From the NCBI GenBank assembly GCA_022772305.1, contig JALFAQ010000029.1, forward strand, positions 1-43,547: a stretch of DNA of 43,547 bases. The letters run 5' to 3'. Source of the stretch: Corynebacterium glucuronolyticum (GTDB lineage Bacteria; Actinomycetota; Actinomycetes; Mycobacteriales; Mycobacteriaceae). The notes beneath the pieces were generated by a model. The model saw only the letters and a program-made list of their open reading frames with translations. It did no database searches and was not told where the DNA came from. This document shows positions 34,370 to 43,332 of this stretch, piece by piece. The translations under genes and the position numbers were made by a program. Positions within the stretch are counted from its first letter, which is position 1. Every line of letters starts with the position of its first letter.

Positions 34370-36157
34370 GTGAAGGACTTGTTTGAGATAGTCAATGGTG
34401 ACTGGTACCGCGAGACGGAGATCCCCGCCGAGTACGCCTCGTGGGGGACGTTTCAGGAACTGCGGCTCGACTCGCTGAAGCAGTGCAAGGAGCTGGCGGA
34501 AAGCGACGAGGGGCTGGTGGGCACCGCCTACCGCTCGTTTATGGAGCACCGTGGTTCGGTGGATGACCTCGAGTTTGACGTTTTGGACAAGCCGCTACCG
34601 GAGGCCCTCGGCGAGCTGGACAAGGTGGGGATCACCGCGCCGGCGTCGTTTTTCGTGGAAAAGTCCGCCTCTAGTGACGCGGCTGTCGCCTATATCGTCC
34701 AGGCGGGGCTCGGGCTTCCCGACGAGGCGTACTACCGCGCGCCCGAACACGCTGCGACTTTGCAGAAATATGAAGAGCACGTGGGACGGATCCTTACGTT
34801 GGCGGGGCGCGATGAGTCCGCCGCTGATGTTCTTGAGGTTGAGCACTACCTCGCGCGCGGGCACTGGGATAATGTCGCCTGCCGCGACGCGGTGAAGACG
34901 TTCAACCCGGTCTCGCTTTCCTCGCTGGGTGAGCGCGTGCAAAAGATGTTGCGCACCATGGGGCTCGACGATCAGACCGTCATCGCCTGCCAGCCCAGCT
35001 ACCTCACGCACTTGGAAACGGCTTTTTCTGAGCTTCCCGAGTCGAAGTGGCACGCCTGGGGCGTGTGGCACATCATCGCCGCGCGGGCTGGCTTGCTTTC
35101 CGACGAGATCTCCGCCGCCAACTTTGACTTCTACGGCCGCGTCCTCGCCGGCTCCGAAAAGCAGCGCGACCGCTGGCAGCGCGCACTTGGGTTCGTAGAA
35201 TCGGGGCTCGGCTTCGAGCTCGGCAAGCTGTACGCCGCCCGGTACTTCCCCGAGTCCAGCAAAAAGGAGATGCTCGAACTCGTCGACTACCTCTTGGCCG
35301 CCTACCGGGAGCGCATCTCCCACCTGCCGTGGATGACGGAGGCGACGCGCGAGAAGGCGCTGACGAAACTGGAGCAGTTCAACTCTAAGATCGGCTACCC
35401 CGACACGTGGCGCAAATACGACGTGGAGCTTTCCGAGGACGACCTCGTGGGCAACGCCCGCGCGCTCGCCCTCAACTCACACAACTACCACCTGGGGCAG
35501 CTGGGCAAGCCGTACGACCGTAGCGAATGGGTCATGACGCCCCAGACCGTCAACGCCTGCTACAACCCGACCGTCAATGACATCACGTTCCCCGGCGCGA
35601 TTTTGCAGGCGCCGTTCTACTCCCCTTCTCACACCCCGGCTGAGAATTTTGGGGGAATTGGTGCGGTCATCGGTCACGAGATCGGTCACGGTTTCGACGA
35701 CCAGGGCTCGCGTTACGACGGCCACGGCAACCTCGAGGTCTGGTGGGCCGACGAGGACCGCGCCGCGTTCGAGGAGCTGACGGCGAAGCTCATCGGCCAG
35801 TTCCAGGGGCTCACCCCGATCGCGTTGGAGGGCACCGAAACCCCGGGTGTCAACGGTGAGCTCACCCTCGGCGAGAACATCGGTGACCTCGGCGGCCTCG
35901 GCATCGCGCTCGTCGCGTACAAGAAGTGGGCAGCCGACAACAACGAGGAGGTCGACCTGCAGTCGTTCTTCCGCTCGTGGGCAATGTCCTGGCGGCAGAA
36001 GACGCGTCCGCAGATGGCAGCCCAGCTGCTCGCCATCGACCCCCACTCCCCCTCCGAGTTCCGCTGCAGCGTCATCCCCAAGAACATCGACGAGTTCTAT
36101 GAGGCCTTCGATGTGGAGGACGGCTTCGCGCCGGAGGATCGCGTAACGATCTGGTAG
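34370..36157 (+). CDS. M13-family zinc endopeptidase (PepO-like)
   Basis: A 595-residue metallopeptidase of the neprilysin/PepO family. The N-terminal helical domain begins DLFEIVNGDWYRETEIP. The catalytic domain has NAxYNP-like NACYNPTVNDITFPGAIL, zinc motif HEIGHGFDDQGSRYD, the third ligand motif GENIGDLGG and the C-terminal SPSEFRCSVIPKN. No signal peptide is present, so it probably acts in the cytosol on short peptides, as actinobacterial members usually do. It is shorter than PepO (about 630-650), mostly at the N-terminus. The start is GTG 34370 with GTAGGAG upstream. It is divergent from the prsW pair. Confidence 0.93.
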   Translation: MKDLFEIVNGDWYRETEIPAEYASWGTFQELRLDSLKQCKELAESDEGLVGTAYRSFMEHRGSVDDLEFDVLDKPLPEALGELDKVGITAPASFFVEKSASSDAAVAYIVQAGLGLPDEAYYRAPEHAATLQKYEEHVGRILTLAGRDESAADVLEVEHYLARGHWDNVACRDAVKTFNPVSLSSLGERVQKMLRTMGLDDQTVIACQPSYLTHLETAFSELPESKWHAWGVWHIIAARAGLLSDEISAANFDFYGRVLAGSEKQRDRWQRALGFVESGLGFELGKLYAARYFPESSKKEMLELVDYLLAAYRERISHLPWMTEATREKALTKLEQFNSKIGYPDTWRKYDVELSEDDLVGNARALALNSHNYHLGQLGKPYDRSEWVMTPQTVNACYNPTVNDITFPGAILQAPFYSPSHTPAENFGGIGAVIGHEIGHGFDDQGSRYDGHGNLEVWWADEDRAAFEELTAKLIGQFQGLTPIALEGTETPGVNGELTLGENIGDLGGLGIALVAYKKWAADNNEEVDLQSFFRSWAMSWRQKTRPQMAAQLLAIDPHSPSEFRCSVIPKNIDEFYEAFDVEDGFAPEDRVTIW

Positions 36158-36170
36158 CAGACAGAAAAAC

Positions 36171-36200
36171 GGGCCTCACCGGGTGTGAGGCCCATCATTT
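36171..36200. terminator. Bidirectional terminator between M13 peptidase and metallophosphatase
   Basis: GGGCCTCAC (36171-36179) and GTGAGGCCC (36185-36193) form a perfect 9-bp stem with a 5-nt loop. T-rich sequence follows on the plus strand and AAAAA precedes it, giving a T-run on the minus strand too. It serves the two convergent genes. Confidence 0.9.
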
Positions 36201-36201
36201 T

Positions 36202-37620
36202 TTAGACCGGCAGGCCCCAGGCGCGCAGCTGTGCGCGGATCGGCTCGATGAACTGGGCAACGAGCGCGCCGAGGCCGGCGAGGAGAGCGACCAGCGGCAC
36301 GATGATCACGGCGGCGAGCTCGCCGGGGGCGAGATCGCGGGAGCCGGGCTTGTTGAGGGTGACTTCGTCGACGACGGAGTTATCGTCAACGTTGCGGGTG
36401 ATGACCTTGAGGGAGGTAGGGGTCACCTGCACGTCGGTGTAGTCTGGGGTGTAGTCCTGGTTCCAGTAGGCGGTGCCGTGGCCGAGCATATTCTTCTCGA
36501 CGGACTCCTTGAAGGTGAGGTCGGGGTGACGCTCATCGATGGAGGTGGCGAAGTCGTAGAACTTCGAGCCCGTGGAGGAGTTGGCGGTGATGTAGAGAAC
36601 CTCGCCGTCGGCAGGCGTGAAGACGTCGCCGGGGGCGGCCTGCTTCTCCTGCTCAACGGGGGTGTTGGCCTTCATGAGGTGGGAGCGGCCGTAGATGTGC
36701 TCGTGGCCGGAGAGAACAAGGTCGACGCCGGACTCGGAGAGGACGGGGGTGAGTTCGTCGCGAAGCCACGTGGTCTTGTCCTCGTAGGCGTGGTAGCTCT
36801 GAGCGTACGGGGGCTGGTGGAAACTGACGATGGTCCAGTCCGCCTCGGGGTGGGCGGCGGTGGCGGCGGCGATGAAGTCCTTGTGCAGCTGCGTGTCCTC
36901 GATGTTCGTGTCCAGGACGATGACCAGAGCGTTGTTGTACGTGAAGTAGTAGTTCTGGTCGATGCTGTTCGGCAGGTTGTAGTGCGTGTGGAACGCCTGG
37001 AGGGAACGCTTATCGTGGTTGCCGTCCTGCACGGCAGTGCGCACCTGGCGCAGCTCGTCGGGGGCGAAGAAGGCGTCATACTCGGCTTCCTTCTGCTCCT
37101 CGGTGGCGGAGCGGTCGGCGTTGATCTGGTCGCCGGCGGTCAGGAGGAAGTCGGTGCCGGGGTTGCCCTTCACCGTCTTTTCGACGGTGGTCTTCCACAG
37201 CGCGGCATCATCCTTCTTGCCCTTGGAGGCACCGATCTGCGAGTCGCCGTAGAAGAGGAAGTTCCACTCGGAGGCCGTAGCCTCGGGGGTAAAGGTGTAC
37301 CAGTCGGACCAGCCGGCGGCATCGGAGCCGACGCGGTAGGTGTACTCCTTGCCCGGGGTGAGGCCGGTGAGCACGGCGTCAACGCCGTACATGCCGTTGA
37401 AGTCGGAGATGTCGATGGTGGCGGGGACGGACTCGCCGCCCTTTATCTCCACCACCTGGTCGGTGGCGGGGGTGGTGGAGGTCCAGGACAGGTTAGCGGA
37501 GGTGTTGGTTGCGCCAATGCCGAGGAAGACATCGTCGATGCCCTCCTCTGCGGCGGAGGCGGGGCTGGCGACAAGCGCCGTCGTGGTTGCTACTGCCGTA
37601 GCGAGTGCGAGGAAACGCAT
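36202..37620 (-). CDS. Secreted purple-acid-phosphatase-like metallophosphoesterase, paralogue 1
   Basis: A 472-residue exported phosphatase. Signal peptide residues 1-23 end SPASA. Residues about 30-120 form the fibronectin-like N-terminal domain of purple acid phosphatases (TGLTPGKEYTYRVG). The catalytic domain has NFLFYGDSQIG, LTAGDQIN, QDGNHDKRS, SFHQPPYAQSYH and LSGHEHIYGRSH, which supply the dimetal ligands. A C-terminal membrane helix (AAVIIVPLVALLAGLGALVA) with Arg after it anchors the protein. ATG 37620 was chosen because the signal peptide starts there. It releases phosphate from phosphomonoesters outside the cell by family knowledge; true substrates are unknown. A PhoR-box-like repeat lies upstream. 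Confidence 0.88.
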   Translation of the reverse strand: MRFLALATAVATTTALVASPASAAEEGIDDVFLGIGATNTSANLSWTSTTPATDQVVEIKGGESVPATIDISDFNGMYGVDAVLTGLTPGKEYTYRVGSDAAGWSDWYTFTPEATASEWNFLFYGDSQIGASKGKKDDAALWKTTVEKTVKGNPGTDFLLTAGDQINADRSATEEQKEAEYDAFFAPDELRQVRTAVQDGNHDKRSLQAFHTHYNLPNSIDQNYYFTYNNALVIVLDTNIEDTQLHKDFIAAATAAHPEADWTIVSFHQPPYAQSYHAYEDKTTWLRDELTPVLSESGVDLVLSGHEHIYGRSHLMKANTPVEQEKQAAPGDVFTPADGEVLYITANSSTGSKFYDFATSIDERHPDLTFKESVEKNMLGHGTAYWNQDYTPDYTDVQVTPTSLKVITRNVDDNSVVDEVTLNKPGSRDLAPGELAAVIIVPLVALLAGLGALVAQFIEPIRAQLRAWGLPV

Positions 37621-37686
37621 GGTGGTTCGTCCTTTTTTGGGATGGAAACAATGGACGAACCTAGCGTATTCTTCCAAGCTTTCTTA

Positions 37687-37716
37687 CAGGTGAATTCTAC
37701 AAGCCAAGCAGGTGAA
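37687..37716 (-). promoter_or_regulatory. Candidate PhoR-type box upstream of metallophosphatase 1
   Basis: CAGGTGAA occurs at 37687-37694 and again at 37709-37716, exactly 22 bp (two 11-bp turns) apart; on the minus strand it reads TTCACCTG. C. glutamicum PhoR binds 8-bp direct repeats spaced by 3 bp (CCTGTGAA type, 11-bp period). The middle unit is degenerate. It sits about 70-95 bp upstream of the metallophosphatase 1 start, and overlaps the 3' end of metallophosphatase 2. Confidence 0.5.
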
Positions 37717-39154
37717 TTATCTGCTCCCGCTGCGTCCACAGCGCACTGCCCAGCATGGCAAGGAGCGAGATAATCGGGGTGACGATGGCTGCCACCTGCA
37801 GCGGCGTCTGCTCCGAGGAGCTCGGGGTGACAGTCTCCGTCTCGACGACGGTGCCGGGGTCCGGAAGTTCGGTCACCGAGCCCGGATTGTCCGGAAGGGG
37901 CGGGAGAACGATCTTGTTCAGGCTGACGGTGTCGACGATGGAGCCGTCGTCAACGTTGTAGGTGGTCAGCGTCAGCTTCGTGGGCGTAACCTCAACGTTG
38001 GTGTAATCCGGGGTGTAGTCCTGGTTCCAGTAGGCGACCTCGGGGCGGACGAGCCCGTCTGCGACGGACTGCTCGAAGGTCATGCCCTTGTGGCGCTTGG
38101 TTCCGGAGGAGGCGAAATCGTAGAACTTGGAACCCGAGGCGCTGTTCGCGGTGTAGTAAAGGACCTCGGAGCCCCGCGGGGTGAGGTCGGTGTCATCGGT
38201 GGGGCGCGCCGTCGTACCGGTCATGAGGTGGGAGCGGGTGTGCATGTGCTCGTGGCCGTTGAGGACGAGGTCCACGCCGAGATCGCTGAGCACCGGGCCG
38301 AGGCGGGTGGCCAGCGCCTTGGGCTTTGACTCAAAGGCGTGCCAGCTGTGGGCGTACGGCGGGTGGTGGAAGGTGACGATGATCCAGTCCTTGCCGCTGC
38401 CGGCCTGTGCCACGGCCTTACGCAGGAATGCCGCCATCCCGTTGTAGTCGATACTGTTGGAGTCCAGCGCGATGATGAGCGCGTTGTTGTACTCGTAGTA
38501 GTAGTTGTAGCCCTGGGCATTGGGCAGGTTGTAGTGGCGGGCGAAGGCAATAGGATCGTTATCGTGGTTGCCGTTTTGCACTGCCAGCCGGTAGTTGCGC
38601 AGCTTCTCCGGAGCGAAGAAGTCGGCGTACTCGTCCTGGTTGAGGGCGGAGTTCACCTGGTCGCCGGCGCTGACGAGGAAGGCGGAATCGGGGTGCGCGG
38701 CGGTGGACACATCCAGGGCTTTCTTCCAACCCTCGGCATCCGAGGCGAGGCTACCGGAGCCGATTTGCGGATCGCCGTAGAAGAGGAAGTTCCAGCTGTC
38801 GGTTTGCGACTGCGTATTCAGCTCGTACCAGTCGGTCCAGCCCGCGGTGTCGGAGCCGACGCGGTAGGCTTCCCCGCCGGTGAGGCCTGTGAGGTTCGCC
38901 TTGGCGGCGTATTCGGCTTTCGTGGAGGTTAGCTTGACCTCGAGGGGGTCGATGGTGGTGATGGTGCCGGAGGCATCCTTCACCTGCACCTGCTGGTTTT
39001 GCCTCGAGGGCATGTACCAGTTGAGGTTGGCGCTCGACGCGTCGGGGCCGACACCGAGGAACAGGTCGTAGCTGTTGTCGGTCTGCGCGTTGGCAGGCGC
39101 AATAGTAATGAGGGACGCGGTCAGCCCGGCCGCGATGAGCGTACGAAGTTTCAT
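37697..39154 (-). CDS. Secreted purple-acid-phosphatase-like metallophosphoesterase, paralogue 2
   Basis: A 485-residue paralogue of its neighbours. The signal peptide ends near residue 23 (APANA). The fibronectin-like domain follows, then NFLFYGDPQIGSG, VSAGDQVNS, VQNGNHDNDP, TFHHPPYAHSWH and LNGHEHMHTRSH. A Ser/Thr/Pro-rich linker (TELPDPGTVVETETVTPSS) and a C-terminal membrane helix (AAIVTPIISLLAMLGSALW) end the protein. It lies 3 nt downstream of paralogue 3, so the two are co-transcribed. All metal ligands are conserved. Confidence 0.9.
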   Translation of the reverse strand: MKLRTLIAAGLTASLITIAPANAQTDNSYDLFLGVGPDASSANLNWYMPSRQNQQVQVKDASGTITTIDPLEVKLTSTKAEYAAKANLTGLTGGEAYRVGSDTAGWTDWYELNTQSQTDSWNFLFYGDPQIGSGSLASDAEGWKKALDVSTAAHPDSAFLVSAGDQVNSALNQDEYADFFAPEKLRNYRLAVQNGNHDNDPIAFARHYNLPNAQGYNYYYEYNNALIIALDSNSIDYNGMAAFLRKAVAQAGSGKDWIIVTFHHPPYAHSWHAFESKPKALATRLGPVLSDLGVDLVLNGHEHMHTRSHLMTGTTARPTDDTDLTPRGSEVLYYTANSASGSKFYDFASSGTKRHKGMTFEQSVADGLVRPEVAYWNQDYTPDYTNVEVTPTKLTLTTYNVDDGSIVDTVSLNKIVLPPLPDNPGSVTELPDPGTVVETETVTPSSSEQTPLQVAAIVTPIISLLAMLGSALWTQREQIIHLLGL

Positions 39155-39157
39155 GGT

Positions 39158-40684
39158 TTACCTTCCTAGAAGCTGGTTCAACTGCGGGCCGAAGGCGTCG
39201 TAAAGCAAGACACCGAGCGCACCGAGGATGCCGAGGACACTGACGACGATGGCGGCTGTCGCTGCCCCCTCGGAGGAGCCCGTGGCCAGGGGTTCTTCGG
39301 TCACGGTCGTGGTGCTTGTCGACGTGTTGGTAGTCGCTGACTTCTGCGACTTCGGGACCTTGTTGTTGGCAATCGTCACCTTGTCGATGACGTACGGCGT
39401 GTCCGCGTCGTAGGTGGTAAAGGTCAGCTCCTGGGGACTGACCTCGACCTTCGTGTAGTCCGGGTCGTAATCCTGGCGCCAGAAGGCCGTCCACTCGTAG
39501 GCCGGGTGGCCGAAGTCGTCGACGTGCTCCATGCGGGCGTTCGGCACCTTTGCGCCGTCTTTATCGTGGAAGTCGTAGTACTTGCCCGCGCCGGTGGAGG
39601 TAGCCGTCAGGTACAGCACCTGGCCGTTGGCTGGCTCCAGGCGATCCCCGCGTGCTGCCGGGACGATCACGGGCTTGTCGCCCTCCATGAGGTGGGAGCG
39701 GGTGTAGATGTGATCGTGACCGGACAAGACGGCATCGATGCCCAGCTCGGAGAAAATCGGGGCGAGCACGGTACGCACGCCGGTGACATCGTAATCGTGC
39801 ACGTGCGAGCCCTGGGAGAACGGCGCCTGGTGCAGCATGACAACGATCCAGTCGTTGGCATCACCGTGCTCCTGGACAGTGGCGCGGAGGAATTCCTCGT
39901 GTCGCGGCCAGTTCGTGTTATTCGTATCCAGACCGATGAACAGGACGTTGTTCTTTTCGTAGTAGTAGTCCTGGATGTCTTCTTCCTGGTTGGGGTGGGT
40001 GAAGAAGGACTTGTAGTACTCCATCGCGCCGGAGTACGTCTCGTGGTTACCGGGGATGGTGGACAACGGCAGGCTCGTGACCTGCGGGGCCTCGAGGAGC
40101 GCGCGGTGCTGATCGAGCGGGGAGCCCCAGCCTTCGACCTGGTCGCCGACGGAGACAAGCATGGCGGCATCGGGGACGTCGGCGAGCGCCGTATCGACGG
40201 TCTGCATCCACATCTTCTTCTGCTCGTCGATCTTGAGGTCAACGCCGATCTGCGGGTCGCCGAAGAGGAGGAAGTTCCAGTTGCCGTCGCCGTCATCGGT
40301 GGTAAACGAGTACTCGGCGCTCCAGCCCGTCTCGTCGGAGCCGACCTGGTAGGTGTACTCGGTGCCGGGCTTCAGCCCGGTTACCGTGGCGGTGCGAGAC
40401 TGGGTGAGGATTTGCGTACTGGCCGGGACCGAAGCGTCGACAAGCTGAGAGGTGGGGCCAGTGACCTTGACCTTTTCGGGGGCGGAGCCGACCGTCTGCC
40501 AGTTGATGATCACTTCGGAACCGTTCGCGCCAGGCTGGAGGACAACAGAGTTCTGCGGGCCCGTTGCCGCCTGCCGCACGGTTGGCGCGGTGACGGCTCG
40601 CTCGGGCTGAGCGACCACAAAAGTGCCGGTCAGCGCCAGGGACACAGCGCCGACCGATGCAATAATCAGACGAGAAGGAGACAA
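39158..40684 (-). CDS. Secreted purple-acid-phosphatase-like metallophosphoesterase, paralogue 3
   Basis: A 508-residue member of the tandem set. Signal peptide residues 1 to about 25; fibronectin-like domain with VTGLKPGTEYTYQVGSDE; catalytic motifs NFLLFGDPQIG, VSVGDQVEG, IPGNHETYSG, MLHQAPFSQGSH and LSGHDHIYTRSH. After a Thr-rich linker (SATTNTSTSTTTVTEEP) a C-terminal membrane helix (AAIVVSVLGILGALGVLLY) anchors it. It is first of the minus-strand phosphatase operon and divergent from phoD across a 220-bp promoter region. It differs most from the others around NHET and HQAPF, so substrate preference may differ. Confidence 0.9.
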   Translation of the reverse strand: MSPSRLIIASVGAVSLALTGTFVVAQPERAVTAPTVRQAATGPQNSVVLQPGANGSEVIINWQTVGSAPEKVKVTGPTSQLVDASVPASTQILTQSRTATVTGLKPGTEYTYQVGSDETGWSAEYSFTTDDGDGNWNFLLFGDPQIGVDLKIDEQKKMWMQTVDTALADVPDAAMLVSVGDQVEGWGSPLDQHRALLEAPQVTSLPLSTIPGNHETYSGAMEYYKSFFTHPNQEEDIQDYYYEKNNVLFIGLDTNNTNWPRHEEFLRATVQEHGDANDWIVVMLHQAPFSQGSHVHDYDVTGVRTVLAPIFSELGIDAVLSGHDHIYTRSHLMEGDKPVIVPAARGDRLEPANGQVLYLTATSTGAGKYYDFHDKDGAKVPNARMEHVDDFGHPAYEWTAFWRQDYDPDYTKVEVSPQELTFTTYDADTPYVIDKVTIANNKVPKSQKSATTNTSTSTTTVTEEPLATGSSEGAATAAIVVSVLGILGALGVLLYDAFGPQLNQLLGR

Positions 40685-40832
40685 GACACACCTTTACCAG
40701 TAAGTTTCACAGTTCCCGTACAGCCTAGGGGCAGAGAGTTACCTGACAGTGGCCTTCGATTTACGACCTGGTGAACTTTGCGTGCCCCTACCCCCGTTAA
40801 ACAGTGTCTAAAAGAGCAGGGGCTACCCCCAC

Positions 40833-40851
40833 CAGGTAAAGCCCAGGTGAA
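40833..40851 (+). promoter_or_regulatory. Candidate PhoR-type box in the phoD / metallophosphatase 3 promoter region
   Basis: CAGGTAAA (40833-40840), spacer GCC, CAGGTGAA (40844-40851) form a direct repeat with an 11-bp period. This is the spacing of PhoR boxes in C. glutamicum and of PhoP sites in mycobacteria. Further related units occur in the same interval (CTGGTGAA about 40768; TTTACCAG 40693; TTTCACAG 40705). The box lies about 55-70 bp before phoD. Confidence 0.55.
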
Positions 40852-40904
40852 TTCTTGGAGAACCGCCGGGGATTGGCGATATAAGGGTCCTAGGGTCAGA
40901 GGTT

Positions 40905-42599
40905 ATGCTGAGCCATAACACACTGTCACGACGCCAATTTATGGCCTACTCCGCGCTCATCACCGCGGGAACCGCCGTTGCCTCCACCGCCGTCGCGCAA
41001 CAAAGCCCATCCGAACAGTCCATCGCGCCCCTGGACCTGTACAACCAGGCCTCCCGCGCCGGCCTCCCGTTCCTCCACTCCGTCGCCAGCGGTGACCCGC
41101 TGCCCGACTCCATCATCCTGTGGACGCGCATCACCCCCGACCGCGACAGCCTCCCCGGCTCCGGACTCGGCCCCGATGTCACCGTACGCTGGGACATTGC
41201 CACCGACACCGGCTTCGGCGATATCGTCGGAACCGGCACCGCTGTGGCCACCGCCGAACACGACCACACCGTCCACATCGATGTCAAAGGCCTGAGTCCC
41301 GACAGCATCTACTACTACCGCTTCATTGTCCTCGACGGCGTACACCGCGGGGCGACCTCCCCCATCGGGCGCACCAAAACCGCCCCCGCCTACAACTCCT
41401 CACCGGAGTCGATTACTTTCGCCACCGCGTCCTGCGCCAACTGGGAATGCGGGTTCTTCTCCGCCTACCGCGACATGGCGCAGCGCGGCTACAGCGGCGA
41501 GCTCGACCTCGTCGTCTTCCTCGGCGACTACATCTACGAATACGCAACCGGCGAATACGCCGGCAAATCCGGCATCAGTCGCGTCCACCACCCGCAATGG
41601 GAAATCACCACGCTGGAGGACTACCGGATCCGCTATGGCACCTACCGCACCGACCCATTCCTGCAGGCCGCACACGCCTCCACCCCGTGGGTTGTCACCT
41701 GGGACGACCACGAAACCGCCAACAACTCGTGGTCCGACGGTGCCGAAAACCACACCGACAACCCCGCCGAAGGCATCTGGGGCACCCGGCGCAACAACGC
41801 GCAGCGCGCCTACTTCGAGTGGCTGCCCGTCCGCATCACCATGGACAGCCCCGAAAAGCACATCTACCGCAGCTTCCAATACGGCGACCTCATGGAACTG
41901 ACCATGATGGACCTGCGCAGCTACCGCGACGCCGAGACCGACATCGCCAACTTCGCCAACCCCGAGCGCACCATGCTCGGCAGCGAGCAGTTCCGCTGGC
42001 TGAAGAACGTGCTCGAGACCTCTAGCGCTGAATGGAACGTGCTGGGCAACTCCGTCATGCTCAGCCCCATGAAGATCTTCACCATCGAAGGCAACCCGGA
42101 GGCCAACGCCGCGCTCAACTTCGTCGACCAGCGCACCACCGGCATGGCCGTCAACTCCGACCAGTGGGACGGCTACGCCGCCGACCGCGACCGCCTGCTG
42201 GACCTGTTGTCCAAGACGACCTCCAAGACCTTTGTTGTCACCGGCGACATCCACTCCGAGTGGGCCAACTCCGTCATCTGGGACGACAAGGAAATCGGCG
42301 CGGAGATGGTGTGCACCTCGATTTCTGCCCCCAACGTGGATGAGATTCTCACCACGTACCTCGGCAGCTACCACGCCGAGAATAACTCCACGAGCCTGCT
42401 CGTGGAGGACACCATCACCGGCGCGAACCCGTGGGTGAAGCACCTCGACTTCGACGCACACGGGTACTGCATCGCCCGCCTCACGCGCGACCAGGTCGTC
42501 ATGGACTACGTGCGCGTTGCCGATGTGGAGACGAACAACGCCGCCACGAACATCGCGGTGTCCAAGACGTGGCGGCCAGGGGAAGGGTTTGTGCAGTAA
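40905..42599 (+). CDS. phoD: Alkaline phosphatase/phosphodiesterase PhoD, Tat-exported
   Basis: A 564-residue PhoD-family enzyme. The twin-arginine signal LSRRQFMAYSALITAG opens the protein with cleavage near residue 32 (AVAQQ). The N-terminal beta domain (about 45-160: FLHSVASGDPLPDSIILWTRI) is followed by the catalytic domain with CANWECGFFSAYRDMA, VFLGDYIYEYATG, TWDDHETANNSW, LGNSVMLSPM and VTGDIHSEWANSV, including calcium/iron ligands of PhoD. It releases phosphate from mono- and diesters outside the cell. The ATG is preceded by AGAGG. The 3' end is 4 bp from the convergent VOC gene. Confidence 0.95.
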   Translation: MLSHNTLSRRQFMAYSALITAGTAVASTAVAQQSPSEQSIAPLDLYNQASRAGLPFLHSVASGDPLPDSIILWTRITPDRDSLPGSGLGPDVTVRWDIATDTGFGDIVGTGTAVATAEHDHTVHIDVKGLSPDSIYYYRFIVLDGVHRGATSPIGRTKTAPAYNSSPESITFATASCANWECGFFSAYRDMAQRGYSGELDLVVFLGDYIYEYATGEYAGKSGISRVHHPQWEITTLEDYRIRYGTYRTDPFLQAAHASTPWVVTWDDHETANNSWSDGAENHTDNPAEGIWGTRRNNAQRAYFEWLPVRITMDSPEKHIYRSFQYGDLMELTMMDLRSYRDAETDIANFANPERTMLGSEQFRWLKNVLETSSAEWNVLGNSVMLSPMKIFTIEGNPEANAALNFVDQRTTGMAVNSDQWDGYAADRDRLLDLLSKTTSKTFVVTGDIHSEWANSVIWDDKEIGAEMVCTSISAPNVDEILTTYLGSYHAENNSTSLLVEDTITGANPWVKHLDFDAHGYCIARLTRDQVVMDYVRVADVETNNAATNIAVSKTWRPGEGFVQ

Positions 42600-42603
42600 G
42601 TTT

Positions 42604-43332
42604 TTACTGCTTATCGCCGCCGAAGACGTCGTCGGACTCGTGCATCGTCTCCTCTTCGATGTCCGCGTAGGGCACCTGCGCGACGCAGACGGTGAGACCC
42701 GTCGGGGTGGCGACCACGGCCGTGGGGCCGAGGAAGGACTCCTGGGTTTCCTGAACAATGAGACTCTCGTCAACCTTGGCGAGGGTCTCTTCCAGGTTTT
42801 CGACGCCGAAGTAGACGACCCAGTTGTTCTTCGGTTCAGAGGGGATCTCCCAGAACCAGCCGATGGCCCCGCCCTCCTTGTACGCGATGCGGATGGCCTC
42901 TGAGGGGCCGTCGATAACCCAGCCGAACAGGGCGGAGTAGAAATCGACCTCGGGCTTGGGGCCTGCGTATTCGAACCAGACGGGGGTGCCCGGCTCGCCG
43001 ACGGCGAAAAAGTGCTCGCCAGTGATGACGGAGAAGGGGGCGCCGGCGGGGTCCAGGCATTGGGAATCGGAAAGGACGGTGCCTCCCTCGCGGGTTATCT
43101 GGTCGTGGGCATCGGCAAGGTCGGTGACGTTGAAGCCGACGGACCAGGCATCGAAATCGGCGGGGGCGAGCGTGGCGATGGGGATCGACTCGAGAGTGAG
43201 GAAGGTGCCCTCCTCGCGCTCGTCGAGGCCATAGCCCATGACCTGGGAGAAGAACTGGGCGGTGGCGTCCTTATCGGTGGTGTACAGCGTCAGGCCGCTG
43301 GGGACGCCTTCGGGCATACTCAATACAGGCAT
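42604..43332 (-). CDS. VOC-superfamily (glyoxalase/dioxygenase-like) protein
   Basis: A 242-residue protein made of two VOC modules: residues about 10-115 (LTLYTTDKDATAQFFSQVMGY, VGFNVTDLADAHDQI) and about 120-220 (VWFEYAGPKPEVDFYSALFGW, WVVYFGVENLEETLAKVDES). It resembles the CFP30B-like glyoxalase family common in actinobacteria; the reaction is unknown. ATG 43332 has GGGAG 9 nt upstream and overlaps the stop of the S4 gene by one base (TGATG). Metal ligands typical of glyoxalase I are not clear. Confidence 0.85.
   Translation of the reverse strand: MPVLSMPEGVPSGLTLYTTDKDATAQFFSQVMGYGLDEREEGTFLTLESIPIATLAPADFDAWSVGFNVTDLADAHDQITREGGTVLSDSQCLDPAGAPFSVITGEHFFAVGEPGTPVWFEYAGPKPEVDFYSALFGWVIDGPSEAIRIAYKEGGAIGWFWEIPSEPKNNWVVYFGVENLEETLAKVDESLIVQETQESFLGPTAVVATPTGLTVCVAQVPYADIEEETMHESDDVFGGDKQ

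Noticed and set aside
36478..37773. Plus-strand open frame of 431 codons across metallophosphatase 1
   Set aside because: Antisense shadow; the product is a Gly/Val/Asp-rich string without motifs, and the minus strand encodes a complete phosphatase.
41400..42773. Minus-strand open frame of 457 codons across phoD
   Set aside because: Antisense shadow of phoD with a repetitive Val/Gly/Ala product and no recognisable domain.
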